A DNA stretch of 64,000 bases, taken from an uncultured Bacteroidales bacterium (GTDB taxonomy: Bacteria > Bacteroidota > Bacteroidia > Bacteroidales > Paludibacteraceae). Each line of letters begins with the position of its first letter. Positions within the stretch are counted from its first letter, which is position 1. Of the stretch, positions 17,931 through 25,141 are shown in pieces. Location: contig ONEG01000004.1 in assembly GCA_900316845.1 (NCBI GenBank), positions 124,001-188,000 on the forward strand. Reading direction: 5' to 3'. Position numbers and translations under genes: made by a program. The notes beneath the pieces were generated by a model. It had not been told where the DNA came from. It did no database searches and saw only the letters and a program-made list of their open reading frames with translations.

Positions 17931-18607
17931 GCGAGATAATTATTCATAGTGGAGAGACGTTCGAAAAAGTCTTTCTGAATGAGTCGGTAAACCTCCATTT
18001 CGTGCAGGAGGCGGGTTCTCATGTGAAGATTCATGTGCTGAATATGCCTTTCGATAACTCGATAACTCGAAATATCGATATATCGAAACAATCGTGCCCT
18101 ACAGAGGCTAAGAATAATATTGTTGTGGAGCAAGTAGGCGAAGGATGCTCCACGGAGATCTACGCGCTCGCATATCTCCATGGCGATGAATCCGTTACTG
18201 CCGAGACACACGTCACACACGCTGTCGGAGGCGGCACTTCGAACCAGCTTGTGAAGTTCGTTTTGGCGGATCGTGCCCGTGGTTCGTTCATCGGCGATCT
18301 AAAGATCGCGCCCGACGCGCAGAAGACCGAGGCGCATCAAACCAACCGCAACCTCCTGCTCTCCGAGGACGCAGAGATGCGTACCCGCCCGCAGTTAGAG
18401 ATCTACGCCGATGACGTCAAAGCGACACATGGCGCTTCCACCGGACAACTCGATGAATCGGCACTCTTCTACATGCAGCAACGGGGTATAGACAAACAAA
18501 AAGCGCGTCAACTCCTCGTTAACGCGTTTATGATCGATGTCCTCAATACCATCTCCGATGAGACCCTGAGAGAGAAACTCATTAATACTTTAGATTCCGA
18601 CCTGTAA
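17927..18607 (+). CDS. sufD: Short SufD (SufBD-core) protein with an in-frame tandem array
   Basis: 226 residues, about half the usual SufD length. Only the beta-helix core and C-terminal helix are present (QTNRNLLLSEDAEMRTRPQL, ATHGASTGQLDESALFYMQQ RGI), the part that contacts SufC. The N-terminal domain is missing. Residues about 42-55 (FDNSITRNIDISKQ) are encoded by a five-unit 8-bp tandem array like those in the kdg spacers. Overlap with sufC by 4 bp shows coupling. It is probably still the SufD partner since the conserved core is intact. Confidence 0.85.
   Translation: MSEIIIHSGETFEKVFLNESVNLHFVQEAGSHVKIHVLNMPFDNSITRNIDISKQSCPTEAKNNIVVEQVGEGCSTEIYALAYLHGDESVTAETHVTHAVGGGTSNQLVKFVLADRARGSFIGDLKIAPDAQKTEAHQTNRNLLLSEDAEMRTRPQLEIYADDVKATHGASTGQLDESALFYMQQRGIDKQKARQLLVNAFMIDVLNTISDETLREKLINTLDSDL
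18052..18091 (+). repeat. CGA-N5 (8-bp) tandem array inside sufD
   Basis: CGA at 18052, 18060, 18068, 18076 and 18084: five units of exactly 8 bp, same family as the arrays around 24084, 24204, 25046, 26175 and 26927. Confidence 0.85.
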
Positions 18608-18612
18608 CCTTA

Positions 18613-18685
18613 TCTCCCTCCCTTGTGGGGTGAAGGGCTTTGTCCGATCGAGCGTCCGGTGGACGGTCGTAGAACAAATGAGCGA
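18613..18685 (+). repeat. Structured repeat downstream of sufD
   Basis: A diverged copy of the element at 16287 in the convergent sufD / polyprenyl synthase gap. Its stem at 18650-18668 (CGTCC GGT GGACG core) keeps base pairing through compensatory changes. Confidence 0.7.
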
Positions 18686-18694
18686 AGCGGTCTT

Positions 18695-19690
18695 TTACTG
18701 AACTCTATTGATGGCGAAATCGAGTAAGGCAATCAGACTGCGTTTCTCAGCTGAGTCTCGGAAAACGCTTAGCGCCTCCGTGGCTTTCTTTTTATAGGCA
18801 AGCATCTGTTGCACAGCGTACTCTTCGCCTTTGAATCGCAGCACAAACGCCTTGATCTCTTCTAAGGTCCGCGCTTCTTCCTCCGGCGAATAACCATCCG
18901 CCACTAACCGATCGCCTTTTGCCTTAATCTCCTCTGCCTCGTCTTTAGGCGCGCGGCGCAAGGATTCAATGAGAGGAAGTGTCACTTTGCCGTCGCGCAA
19001 ATCGCTCATTGTGGGTTTGCCTATTTCCTCCAGATCGCTGTAATCGAAGATATCGTCCTTAATCTGGAAACACAGACCCAACATCTTTCCGTATTCACGC
19101 AAAGCGGCGCGCTGTTTGGGAGTACACCCTGCACTCTCTGCGCCGGCTTCCGCGCAAGCCTGAAAGAGTTGTGCGGTCTTTTGCTCGATGACCTGCAAGT
19201 ACCGCGCTTCATCAATCCACATCGATTGTCCCACATGTAACTGAACCATCTCTCCGCTGGAAAGGTTCTTGCCGAGATTAGAGACAATTTCCAAAATGCG
19301 AATATTTCGCACCTCGGCAATCAAGCCGATGACTTTTGCCAACATGTAATCACCTACCAGAACAGCAATCTTATTGGTCCATTTGGCATGAACCGCTTCT
19401 ACACCGCGGCGCGTGTCGGAACTGTCCACTACATCGTCGTGAATCAGACTCGCGGTATGCAGTAACTCGAGCGCTACTGCCGAACGCAAGGTCTTGTCTG
19501 TTATGGTATCGCATATCTGTGCGCATAACAAAACAACCAGCGGTCGAAGCTGTTTGCCGCGACTTGAACCCACGTGACGAAGCACTTCCTGCTGCAACTT
19601 ATTGTCTGCATGCAGGCTCTGTTCCATCAGCCGTTCGTACGCGCGCCAACTGTCCTCTATAGGAAACCGTATTTCGGATAAAGCGTTCAT
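18695..19690 (-). CDS. Trans-isoprenyl (octaprenyl-type) diphosphate synthase
   Basis: 331 residues from the ATG at 19690; the longer GTG-started frame runs through the promoter. Polyprenyl synthetase fold with the first Asp-rich motif HDDVVDSSDTRRG and the second QIKDDIFDYSD, plus GKQLRPLVVLL for the IPP site. It extends isoprenoid chains for quinone side chains; the length is not predictable here. Together with menA it covers menaquinone tail synthesis. Transcription appears to start about 10-15 bp before the ATG. Confidence 0.92.
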   Translation of the reverse strand: MNALSEIRFPIEDSWRAYERLMEQSLHADNKLQQEVLRHVGSSRGKQLRPLVVLLCAQICDTITDKTLRSAVALELLHTASLIHDDVVDSSDTRRGVEAVHAKWTNKIAVLVGDYMLAKVIGLIAEVRNIRILEIVSNLGKNLSSGEMVQLHVGQSMWIDEARYLQVIEQKTAQLFQACAEAGAESAGCTPKQRAALREYGKMLGLCFQIKDDIFDYSDLEEIGKPTMSDLRDGKVTLPLIESLRRAPKDEAEEIKAKGDRLVADGYSPEEEARTLEEIKAFVLRFKGEEYAVQQMLAYKKKATEALSVFRDSAEKRSLIALLDFAINRVQ

Positions 19691-19707
19691 ATTTTCGAAA
19701 TCGAGTG

Positions 19708-19739
19708 CAAAGATACTACTTTTTTGCGGAATATACAAG
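19708..19739 (-). promoter_or_regulatory. Promoter for the polyprenyl synthase gene
   Basis: Minus strand TATCTTTG (19708-19715) with CTTG (19736-19739) 20 bp upstream. Confidence 0.65.
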
Positions 19740-19801
19740 AAAAAATGAAGAATGTGTATTATTTGCGTCAATTTTTCCACATAATACTCAATTATTTTCC
19801 G

Positions 19802-19809
19802 TACCTTTG
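19802..19809 (+). promoter_or_regulatory. Probable -7 element for uxaC
   Basis: TACCTTTG fits the TAnnTTTG box about 70 bp before the uxaC ATG; no clear -33 box. The leader ends with ATTTAACACAATAAAAT, also found before the gene at 24302. Confidence 0.45.
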
Positions 19810-19879
19810 CAGCGTAAAATTATGCAAAAGCATAATAGGCCCCGAAAACAATCATTTAACACAATAAAATCTATCATTT

Positions 19880-21295
19880 ATGAAAGCTTTCATGGACAAA
19901 GATTTCCTGCTGCAGACAGAGACCGCACAGGAACTGTATCACAATCATGCGGCTAAAATGCCGATTATCGATTATCACTGCCACCTTATTCCGCAGATGG
20001 TTGCCGAGAACAAACGTTTCGAATCCATCGCACAGATCTGGCTCATGGGCGACCACTACAAGTGGCGTGCTATGCGTTCCAACGGTGTGGACGAGCGTTT
20101 CTGTACCGGTAAGGACACCACCGACTGGGAGAAGTTCGAGAAATGGGCAGAGACCGTTCCTTATACCTTCCGCAACCCGCTGTACCACTGGACCCATCTG
20201 GAGCTCAAGACCGCTTTCGGTATCGAGGAGCGTCTGAACCCCGAGACCGCACGTGCCATCTATGACAAGTGCAACGACCTCATCGCCAACGACCCGAAGT
20301 TCTGTCCGCGCGGACTGATGAAGCACTACCATGTAGAGCTCGTCTGCACGACCGACGACCCGGCAGACTCCCTCGAGTGGCACAAGATGGTCAAGGAAGA
20401 TCCGACCGCAGAAGTTCGTATGTTGCCGACTTGGCGTCCGGACGCAGGCATGAACATCGAAGCCGCTACTTGGAAAGCATATATCGAGAAACTGGCTAAG
20501 GTAGCAGGCGTGGAGATCCGCAACTTCGCAGATATGGTGGACGCTCTCCAGAAACGCCATGACTTCTTTGAGTCGATGGGCTGCCGTCTCTCCGACCACG
20601 GTATCGAGGAGTTCTACGATGAGCCGTACACCGACGCAGAGATCAACGAGATCTTCCGGAAAGCCCTTGCAGGCAAAGAGTTGAGCGTTTATGAAATCCG
20701 TCAGTACAAGCATGCATATCTGCACGCGCAGGCTGAGATGGATTACGCTTCGGGTTGGACCCAACAGTACCACTACGGCGCTATCCGTAACAACAACTCG
20801 AAGATGTTCGCTCAACTTGGCGCAGACACCGGTTTTGACTCCATCGGCGAGTTCACGACCGCGAAGGCCATGAGCCATTTCCTCGATGAGATGAACAGCG
20901 AAGGACATCTGGCTAAGACCATTCTCTATAACCTCAACCCGTGTGCAAACGAGGTAATCGCAACCATGTTGGGTAACTTCCAGGACGGTTCGGTACCGGG
21001 CAAGATTCAGTTTGGTTCCGGTTGGTGGTTCCTCGATCAGAAAGACGGTATGGAGAAGCAGATGATGGCGCTCTCGAACCTCGGTCTGTTGAGCCGCATG
21101 GTAGGTATGCTGACCGACAGCCGTTCGTTCCTGAGCTATCCGCGTCACGAGTATTTCCGTCGCACGCTCTGCAACGTCCTCGGCAACGACATCGAGAACG
21201 GCATGATCCCGTACACCGGATACGAGAAAGCCCGCGTTCAACAGATGGTAGAAGACATCTGCTACAACAACGCAAAGAATTACTTCAAGTTCTAA
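19880..21295 (+). CDS. uxaC: Glucuronate (uronate) isomerase UxaC
   Basis: 471 residues, full length. It converts D-glucuronate to D-fructuronate and D-galacturonate to D-tagaturonate, the entry step of hexuronate breakdown in the cytoplasm. Recognised from the start MKAFMDKDFLLQTETAQELY, the metal-binding DYHCHL motif, and late segments QFGSGWWFLDQKDGMEKQM and LTDSRSFLSYPRHEYFRR. The kdgK, kdgA and hexuronate transporter genes 3.8 kb downstream complete the theme; reductase and dehydratase genes are not in the window. Confidence 0.97.
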   Translation: MKAFMDKDFLLQTETAQELYHNHAAKMPIIDYHCHLIPQMVAENKRFESIAQIWLMGDHYKWRAMRSNGVDERFCTGKDTTDWEKFEKWAETVPYTFRNPLYHWTHLELKTAFGIEERLNPETARAIYDKCNDLIANDPKFCPRGLMKHYHVELVCTTDDPADSLEWHKMVKEDPTAEVRMLPTWRPDAGMNIEAATWKAYIEKLAKVAGVEIRNFADMVDALQKRHDFFESMGCRLSDHGIEEFYDEPYTDAEINEIFRKALAGKELSVYEIRQYKHAYLHAQAEMDYASGWTQQYHYGAIRNNNSKMFAQLGADTGFDSIGEFTTAKAMSHFLDEMNSEGHLAKTILYNLNPCANEVIATMLGNFQDGSVPGKIQFGSGWWFLDQKDGMEKQMMALSNLGLLSRMVGMLTDSRSFLSYPRHEYFRRTLCNVLGNDIENGMIPYTGYEKARVQQMVEDICYNNAKNYFKF

Positions 21296-21300
21296 TAGCC

Positions 21301-21320
21301 ATCCGCCATGCATGGCGGAT
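21301..21320. repeat. REP-like perfect palindrome 1
   Basis: 20-bp perfect palindrome ATCCGCCATGCATGGCGGAT between the uxaC stop and the transposase gene. The first possible ATG of that gene lies inside it. Confidence 0.85.
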
Positions 21321-21331
21321 CCACACACCCG

Positions 21332-22495
21332 ATGACCAACGACTGGTACACATATTGGAAAGAGCGTGGTGGGTTGCTTAATAGTGCCCACCGCCCTCAT
21401 TCCGTGTGGCAAAACTATAGCGCGCGTGGAATATACCTGATCACAATAGTTACGTACAATCGCGCGCGTTTGTTCGGAGAACTGAACAACGACCCCTCTG
21501 CTCCTTCTGTGGTATTGACCAAGCTTGGTCAATCCGTTGAGGAACAGTGGCTTCAGACCCCCGCTATCCAAAGTGCCCACGGACGACACATCCGTGTGCT
21601 TGGTCATCAGGTTATGCCTGATCATTTCCATGGCATCCTGCAAGTGGATGACCCCATGGATGTCGGTATAGGTTTTATTATCCGTGATTTCAAGGCGGCG
21701 TGTACCCGTATCTATCGCTCTATGTATCCGCCAAGCTTGGCGGATTCCCTTGATCGTGATCGCCTCGCCCGTTCCTCCCGCAAACAGCGCGAGGAGTACT
21801 ACGCCTCCAACGGCGTTACGCCACTCTTTGAAGACAACTACGATGACACCATTTGTTACCGTGAGGGACAATTAGAAAATATCATCCGTTACGTACAGGA
21901 TAACCCACGACGGGCTATTATACGGGCGTTGCACCCGGATCTGTTTCAACGCCGGCAGCACATCACTATCGGAGACATGGACTTCGCCGCGTATGGCAAT
22001 ATCTTCTTGCTCCGCAGACCGTGGAAGGAACAGGTCTTCTGCCATCGATGGAAGATGAATGGCGACCAACGCGATTACAACACACCTTTTGAAACAACGG
22101 ACACTTTCCGTCAGCAACGTGCTCAGTGGATCCAAGACGCCAAAGATGGAGCAGTATTGGTCACACCGGGTATTTCCAAAGGAGAGCAACAACTCGTCAA
22201 AGACTGCATTGAGAATGCCCTGCCTTTGATCCACCTCCAGAAAGAACCAATGCCGAGTGGCTGGAACCCGGAGAAGCGACGTCACCAACTATGTGAGATG
22301 GGGCAACTGCTCATCCTCTCCCCGTGGGCATTGGATGATATGCAAAGCGTGAACGATGTCCCTGCAACGGCAGACTACAGCCGTTTCCACAACATGAACA
22401 CCCTCGCCGCCCAAATCTGCGCCCTCTCCTCTCCTGTATCCACCAAAATTGGCGGATTGGGTCAATCACCTGACCGACCGAAGACCGAGCGATGA
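21332..22495 (+). CDS. REP-associated (Y1/RAYT) transposase with a Rossmann-like C-terminal extension
   Basis: 387 residues from the ATG at 21332; an ATG at 21308 is possible but lies inside a palindrome. The N-terminal half is a Y1_Tnp/IS200-like HUH nuclease: HxH in VMPDHFHGIL and the nucleophile Tyr in NIIRYVQDNPRR. From about residue 240 a second domain follows (GNIFLLRRPW, GAVLVTPGISKGEQ, LPLIHLQKEPM, LLILSPW) that looks like a nucleotide-binding SLOG/DprA-like fold; this is inference. Three of four REP-like palindromes of this neighbourhood fall inside the gene. RAYTs are usually single-copy domesticated enzymes rather than mobile transposons. Confidence 0.82.
   Translation: MTNDWYTYWKERGGLLNSAHRPHSVWQNYSARGIYLITIVTYNRARLFGELNNDPSAPSVVLTKLGQSVEEQWLQTPAIQSAHGRHIRVLGHQVMPDHFHGILQVDDPMDVGIGFIIRDFKAACTRIYRSMYPPSLADSLDRDRLARSSRKQREEYYASNGVTPLFEDNYDDTICYREGQLENIIRYVQDNPRRAIIRALHPDLFQRRQHITIGDMDFAAYGNIFLLRRPWKEQVFCHRWKMNGDQRDYNTPFETTDTFRQQRAQWIQDAKDGAVLVTPGISKGEQQLVKDCIENALPLIHLQKEPMPSGWNPEKRRHQLCEMGQLLILSPWALDDMQSVNDVPATADYSRFHNMNTLAAQICALSSPVSTKIGGLGQSPDRPKTER
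21514..21533. repeat. REP-like perfect palindrome 2 (inside the RAYT gene)
   Basis: 20-bp perfect palindrome ATTGACCAAGCTTGGTCAAT within the coding sequence. Confidence 0.8.
21726..21745. repeat. REP-like perfect palindrome 3 (inside the RAYT gene)
   Basis: 20-bp perfect palindrome ATCCGCCAAGCTTGGCGGAT, sharing both arms (ATCCGCC/GGCGGAT) with palindrome 1. Confidence 0.85.
22438..22457. repeat. REP-like imperfect palindrome 4 (3' end of the RAYT gene)
   Basis: ATCCACCAAAATTGGCGGAT: same arms as palindromes 1 and 3 with one arm mismatch. It is followed by a small GATTG/CAATC hairpin. Confidence 0.65.
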
Positions 22496-22614
22496 CCGAG
22501 AGCCGCACAGAAGAAAAAGACACAATGGTCAAGGTGGTAGTAAACTTGATAAACCAGAAGAACTAAAGGGGATACCAAACGCTCCCCGATGGGTTATATA
22601 AAGCAAAAAGAAAG

Positions 22615-23454
22615 ATGTTAGGATTTATTATCATTCTTATCCTTCTCCTCATAGGAACCGTAGTGTGGAGTATTCGTGTAAAGGAAAATTCAGAAGGAAA
22701 CAAGTTTATACGATTATTGCCCTATTGGGTTATTGCGTACGGGGTGTCAATGGCACTGCTTTGTCCCGTTGCTTTCTTTAGTATCTGGGAATATAATATT
22801 GATTTTATTCTCACGTGTGTAGTGCTAAGTATAGCACTTCTGATTATTGCAGCCTTTGTTGTTGCCATCATAAAGAAACAATATCGCAATGCCGGAAGAA
22901 TCGTGGGAATAGGTGTATTGTTGATAATTTATACATTTATTGTATCTCTGTTCGCTGGAATGGGGGAAGGGGCATTTGACAATTTTGGGCGTCGCCATCC
23001 GATACCGCAAGACATGGAGTATTACGAACCTTTTGTGAGCAGAAATAGTAACGACCTTTCACAACAAGATAGTATTACGATTAGCCGAGGTATACTTTTG
23101 AAAGGACAATTGGGAATGTATAGTTATATGGCATCAGTGCCAGCCATTCCTGAAACGGGAGAGATATACTTAAAACTATATGAAACTACATCCAATTTAC
23201 CTCTTTCGGAAGTAAATGTTAAATACAACAGCACTATTCCAGTTGAACCATCCGATACTGCGGTTATTTATCAAATGAAAGATGATGAGCCTATAGATTT
23301 TGCTCACAACGACAAACAATATTTTACGATTAAAGAAGGCTCATGGGGCGATTATTATGCTGCGAGAGTAGAATTATGGTACCAGCCGGTTTCTTTAGAA
23401 GAGCCACAATTACTCAAAACGGCAATATACAAGATAGAAGGTTGGTCAAGATAG
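22615..23454 (+). CDS. Membrane protein of unknown function
   Basis: 279 residues. Four predicted membrane helices in the first 120 residues (starting MLGFIIILILLLIGTVVW), then a soluble C-terminal domain of about 150 residues rich in Tyr, Asp and Ser. No family recognised. It is clearly more AT-rich than uxaC and kdgK on either side, suggesting acquired DNA. It lies between the transposase and two other accessory genes that split the uronate cluster. Confidence 0.7.
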   Translation: MLGFIIILILLLIGTVVWSIRVKENSEGNKFIRLLPYWVIAYGVSMALLCPVAFFSIWEYNIDFILTCVVLSIALLIIAAFVVAIIKKQYRNAGRIVGIGVLLIIYTFIVSLFAGMGEGAFDNFGRRHPIPQDMEYYEPFVSRNSNDLSQQDSITISRGILLKGQLGMYSYMASVPAIPETGEIYLKLYETTSNLPLSEVNVKYNSTIPVEPSDTAVIYQMKDDEPIDFAHNDKQYFTIKEGSWGDYYAARVELWYQPVSLEEPQLLKTAIYKIEGWSR

Positions 23455-23593
23455 TATTTTACGCAATCCTATGAAAGCGAAGTGTGGCGTACCCGAATTA
23501 AATTCTTAACCCACAAGGGGTACGATTATTTCGGGGCTAATGGACGAAGGAGACAAACGCTCAAAAAAGTCGCATAAAGAAGAGAGATAAATA

Positions 23594-23959
23594 ATGAAAG
23601 CGAAGTGGGTGAATATAGTGGATAGCTTGCAGGGGAATGTGGATCAGAGACATTATGCACGGCGGATTCCCGGAAACGGGGAATATGGAGCGGTGTGCGC
23701 GAAGCCGGAGTTGAGCAAGAAGACAAAGAAAGCAAAGGCGGAACACCCGACGGCAAAAGCCTTTGCAGAACTGATGACGGAGACAAAGGCAATCATGCAT
23801 GATCCGGAGCGGAAAGCGGAATGGCAGGCACGATATGAGGAGGCACTAAAGAAAGCAAGGAAATATAACAAGCCGATTCAAGGACGGCTGTACGATTATA
23901 TCAAGCATGAGTTGAGCGAGGAGAGAAAGCAGGAGGAAAGTAACACGAACAACGGATAA
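23594..23959 (+). CDS. Small basic protein of unknown function
   Basis: 121 residues, highly charged and largely helical, with KAEWQARYEEALKKARKYN and a Lys/Glu-rich tail. No family recognised; the charge could suit nucleic-acid binding, but that is a guess. The first bases (ATGAAAGCGAAGTG) also occur at 23471 with no open frame behind them, so the 5' region may be partly duplicated. It belongs to the accessory block between uxaC and kdgK. Confidence 0.6.
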   Translation: MKAKWVNIVDSLQGNVDQRHYARRIPGNGEYGAVCAKPELSKKTKKAKAEHPTAKAFAELMTETKAIMHDPERKAEWQARYEEALKKARKYNKPIQGRLYDYIKHELSEERKQEESNTNNG

Positions 23960-24000
23960 TTGCGATATTCTCCCGTAGATGTTACGGTGTCGTTATAGTG

Positions 24001-24043
24001 AGCACCCGATGAGCATCCGATGAGCACCCGATCAGCATCCGAT
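24001..24043 (+). repeat. 11-bp tandem array (AGCAYYCGATG)
   Basis: CGAT at 24007, 24018, 24029 and 24040. The array at 36354-36397 has the same unit and the same odd unit (CGATCAGCAT) in third position. Confidence 0.85.
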
Positions 24044-24083
24044 GGAGACTAATGGAAGACAGGTGGATGGAAGGATGGGAGAC

Positions 24084-24123
24084 CGAGATATCGACAGATC
24101 GGGATATCGATATATCGAAGGGG
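24084..24123 (+). repeat. CGA-N5 (8-bp) array
   Basis: Five units at 24084, 24092, 24100, 24108 and 24116, opening with CCGAGATAT. Confidence 0.85.
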
Positions 24124-24177
24124 ATTTGATAGAGGAAGCTGGATAGCGAAAGAGGAACAAAAAAGAAGGGAGAGAAC

Positions 24178-24243
24178 CGAGATATCGAACAGGGGGAATA
24201 AACCGAGATATCGAAATATCGAGAAATCGATATATCGAAGGGA
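24178..24243 (+). repeat. CGA-N5 (8-bp) arrays
   Basis: Two units at 24178 and 24186, an 18-bp step, then five units at 24204, 24212, 24220, 24228 and 24236. Both blocks open with CCGAGATAT. Confidence 0.85.
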
Positions 24244-24301
24244 AAAAAAGAGAATAAAACAGACAATAAATAATAAATATTATTTAACACAATAAAATAC
24301 T

Positions 24302-25042
24302 ATGCTGAAGATACGGCGATTTGGATATTTTTGGTTGAATACTTGGGTGGTGGCGAATGTTATTCAGTTGGCGACACAGGAGTTTTGCAAGAAATTTCTG
24401 AACCTGAAGAATGACCCGTGCGGAAGGCAATTCGACCAAATGACACAAGCGGCACGTTCGGGTGTGGCGAATATCGCCGAAGGTAATTCGCGGCATTCAA
24501 CCTCCAAAGAGACGGAGATGAAGTTGACCGATGTGGCGCGCGCCAGCATAGCTGAGTTGATGAGCGATTATGTCAATTGGTTGATGCAAGCGGAGCAGAT
24601 ACCATGGTCGGACAAATCGGAGGCATACAAACGTGTGTATAACATTCCGTTTGATCCGCCGGAGTATACGGATGATGTGATGCACGAGAGTAGCGCGCAT
24701 ATATTGAAACAGAAGCATAAGTTCGATGAGTGGTTGGAGACTGAGGATTCTGTAGTGGCGGCGAATTGTGTGCTCATCTTATGTAACAGGTTGATTATGA
24801 TGATTCAGAAGCAGATAGAGATGCTGTTAGGAGATTTTAAGGAAGAAGGCGGTTTTACGGAGGCGCTGACGGCAGAGAGACTACAACATAGAGCGGAGAA
24901 GAGTGCCGAGGAGAACGCGCCTCTATGCCCCGAATGCGGGAAGCCGATGATCAAACGGGTAGCGAAGAAAGGGGTTAATTCCGGGAAAGAGTTCTGGAGT
25001 TGCAGCGGTTATCCGGAGTGTCGAGGGACAAGGAAGATATAA
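24302..25042 (+). CDS. Four-helix-bundle suffix-domain protein with topoisomerase-type zinc ribbon
   Basis: 246 residues. The N-terminal 60-130 region (QMTQAARSGVANIAEGNSR) is the S23-like four-helix-bundle motif; the end is a zf-C4_Topoisom ribbon with CPECGKPM and CSGYPEC (about residues 210-243). This matches the Bacteroidota four-helix-bundle suffix family (TIGR04258 from memory). Role unknown; S23-like proteins are linked to rRNA intervening sequences and retroelement regions, and the zinc ribbon suggests DNA or RNA contact. It is flanked on both sides by 8-bp arrays. Confidence 0.82.
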   Translation: MLKIRRFGYFWLNTWVVANVIQLATQEFCKKFLNLKNDPCGRQFDQMTQAARSGVANIAEGNSRHSTSKETEMKLTDVARASIAELMSDYVNWLMQAEQIPWSDKSEAYKRVYNIPFDPPEYTDDVMHESSAHILKQKHKFDEWLETEDSVVAANCVLILCNRLIMMIQKQIEMLLGDFKEEGGFTEALTAERLQHRAEKSAEENAPLCPECGKPMIKRVAKKGVNSGKEFWSCSGYPECRGTRKI

Positions 25043-25045
25043 AAC

Positions 25046-25085
25046 CGAGATATCGATAAATCGAAATTTCGAGATATCGAAATAA
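25046..25085 (+). repeat. CGA-N5 (8-bp) array before kdgK
   Basis: Five units at 25046, 25054, 25062, 25070 and 25078, again opening with CCGAGATAT. Confidence 0.85.
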
Positions 25086-25141
25086 AACAAAGACAATCAA
25101 TTAACTAACAACAATATTAACCAATTTAATTCATTTAACCT

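Larger units (their letters stand above)
23960..24301. other. 342-bp intergenic region dominated by tandem arrays
   Basis: It contains a four-unit 11-bp array (24001-24043), two 8-bp CGA-N5 arrays (24084-24123 and 24178-24243), a purine-rich stretch and the leader ATTTAACACAATAAAAT just before the next ATG. I see no convincing gene in it. Confidence 0.75.

Noticed and set aside
17927..18607. Frameshifted full-length sufD
   Set aside because: No SufD N-terminal coding sequence is found upstream in any frame; sufC occupies that space and overlaps cleanly.
19874..21871. 665-codon open frame on the minus strand opposite uxaC
   Set aside because: It is the shadow of a G/C-ending codon bias in uxaC and the RAYT gene; it crosses two real genes and has no recognisable motif.
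21332..22495. Complete IS200/IS605 insertion sequence
   Set aside because: The protein is a RAYT type with a long extra domain; no TnpB partner and no typical IS ends were seen, only REP-like palindromes.
24001..24243. Possible CRISPR array
   Set aside because: Units are 8 or 11 bp and contiguous, with no 25-40 bp repeats or unique spacers and no cas genes nearby.
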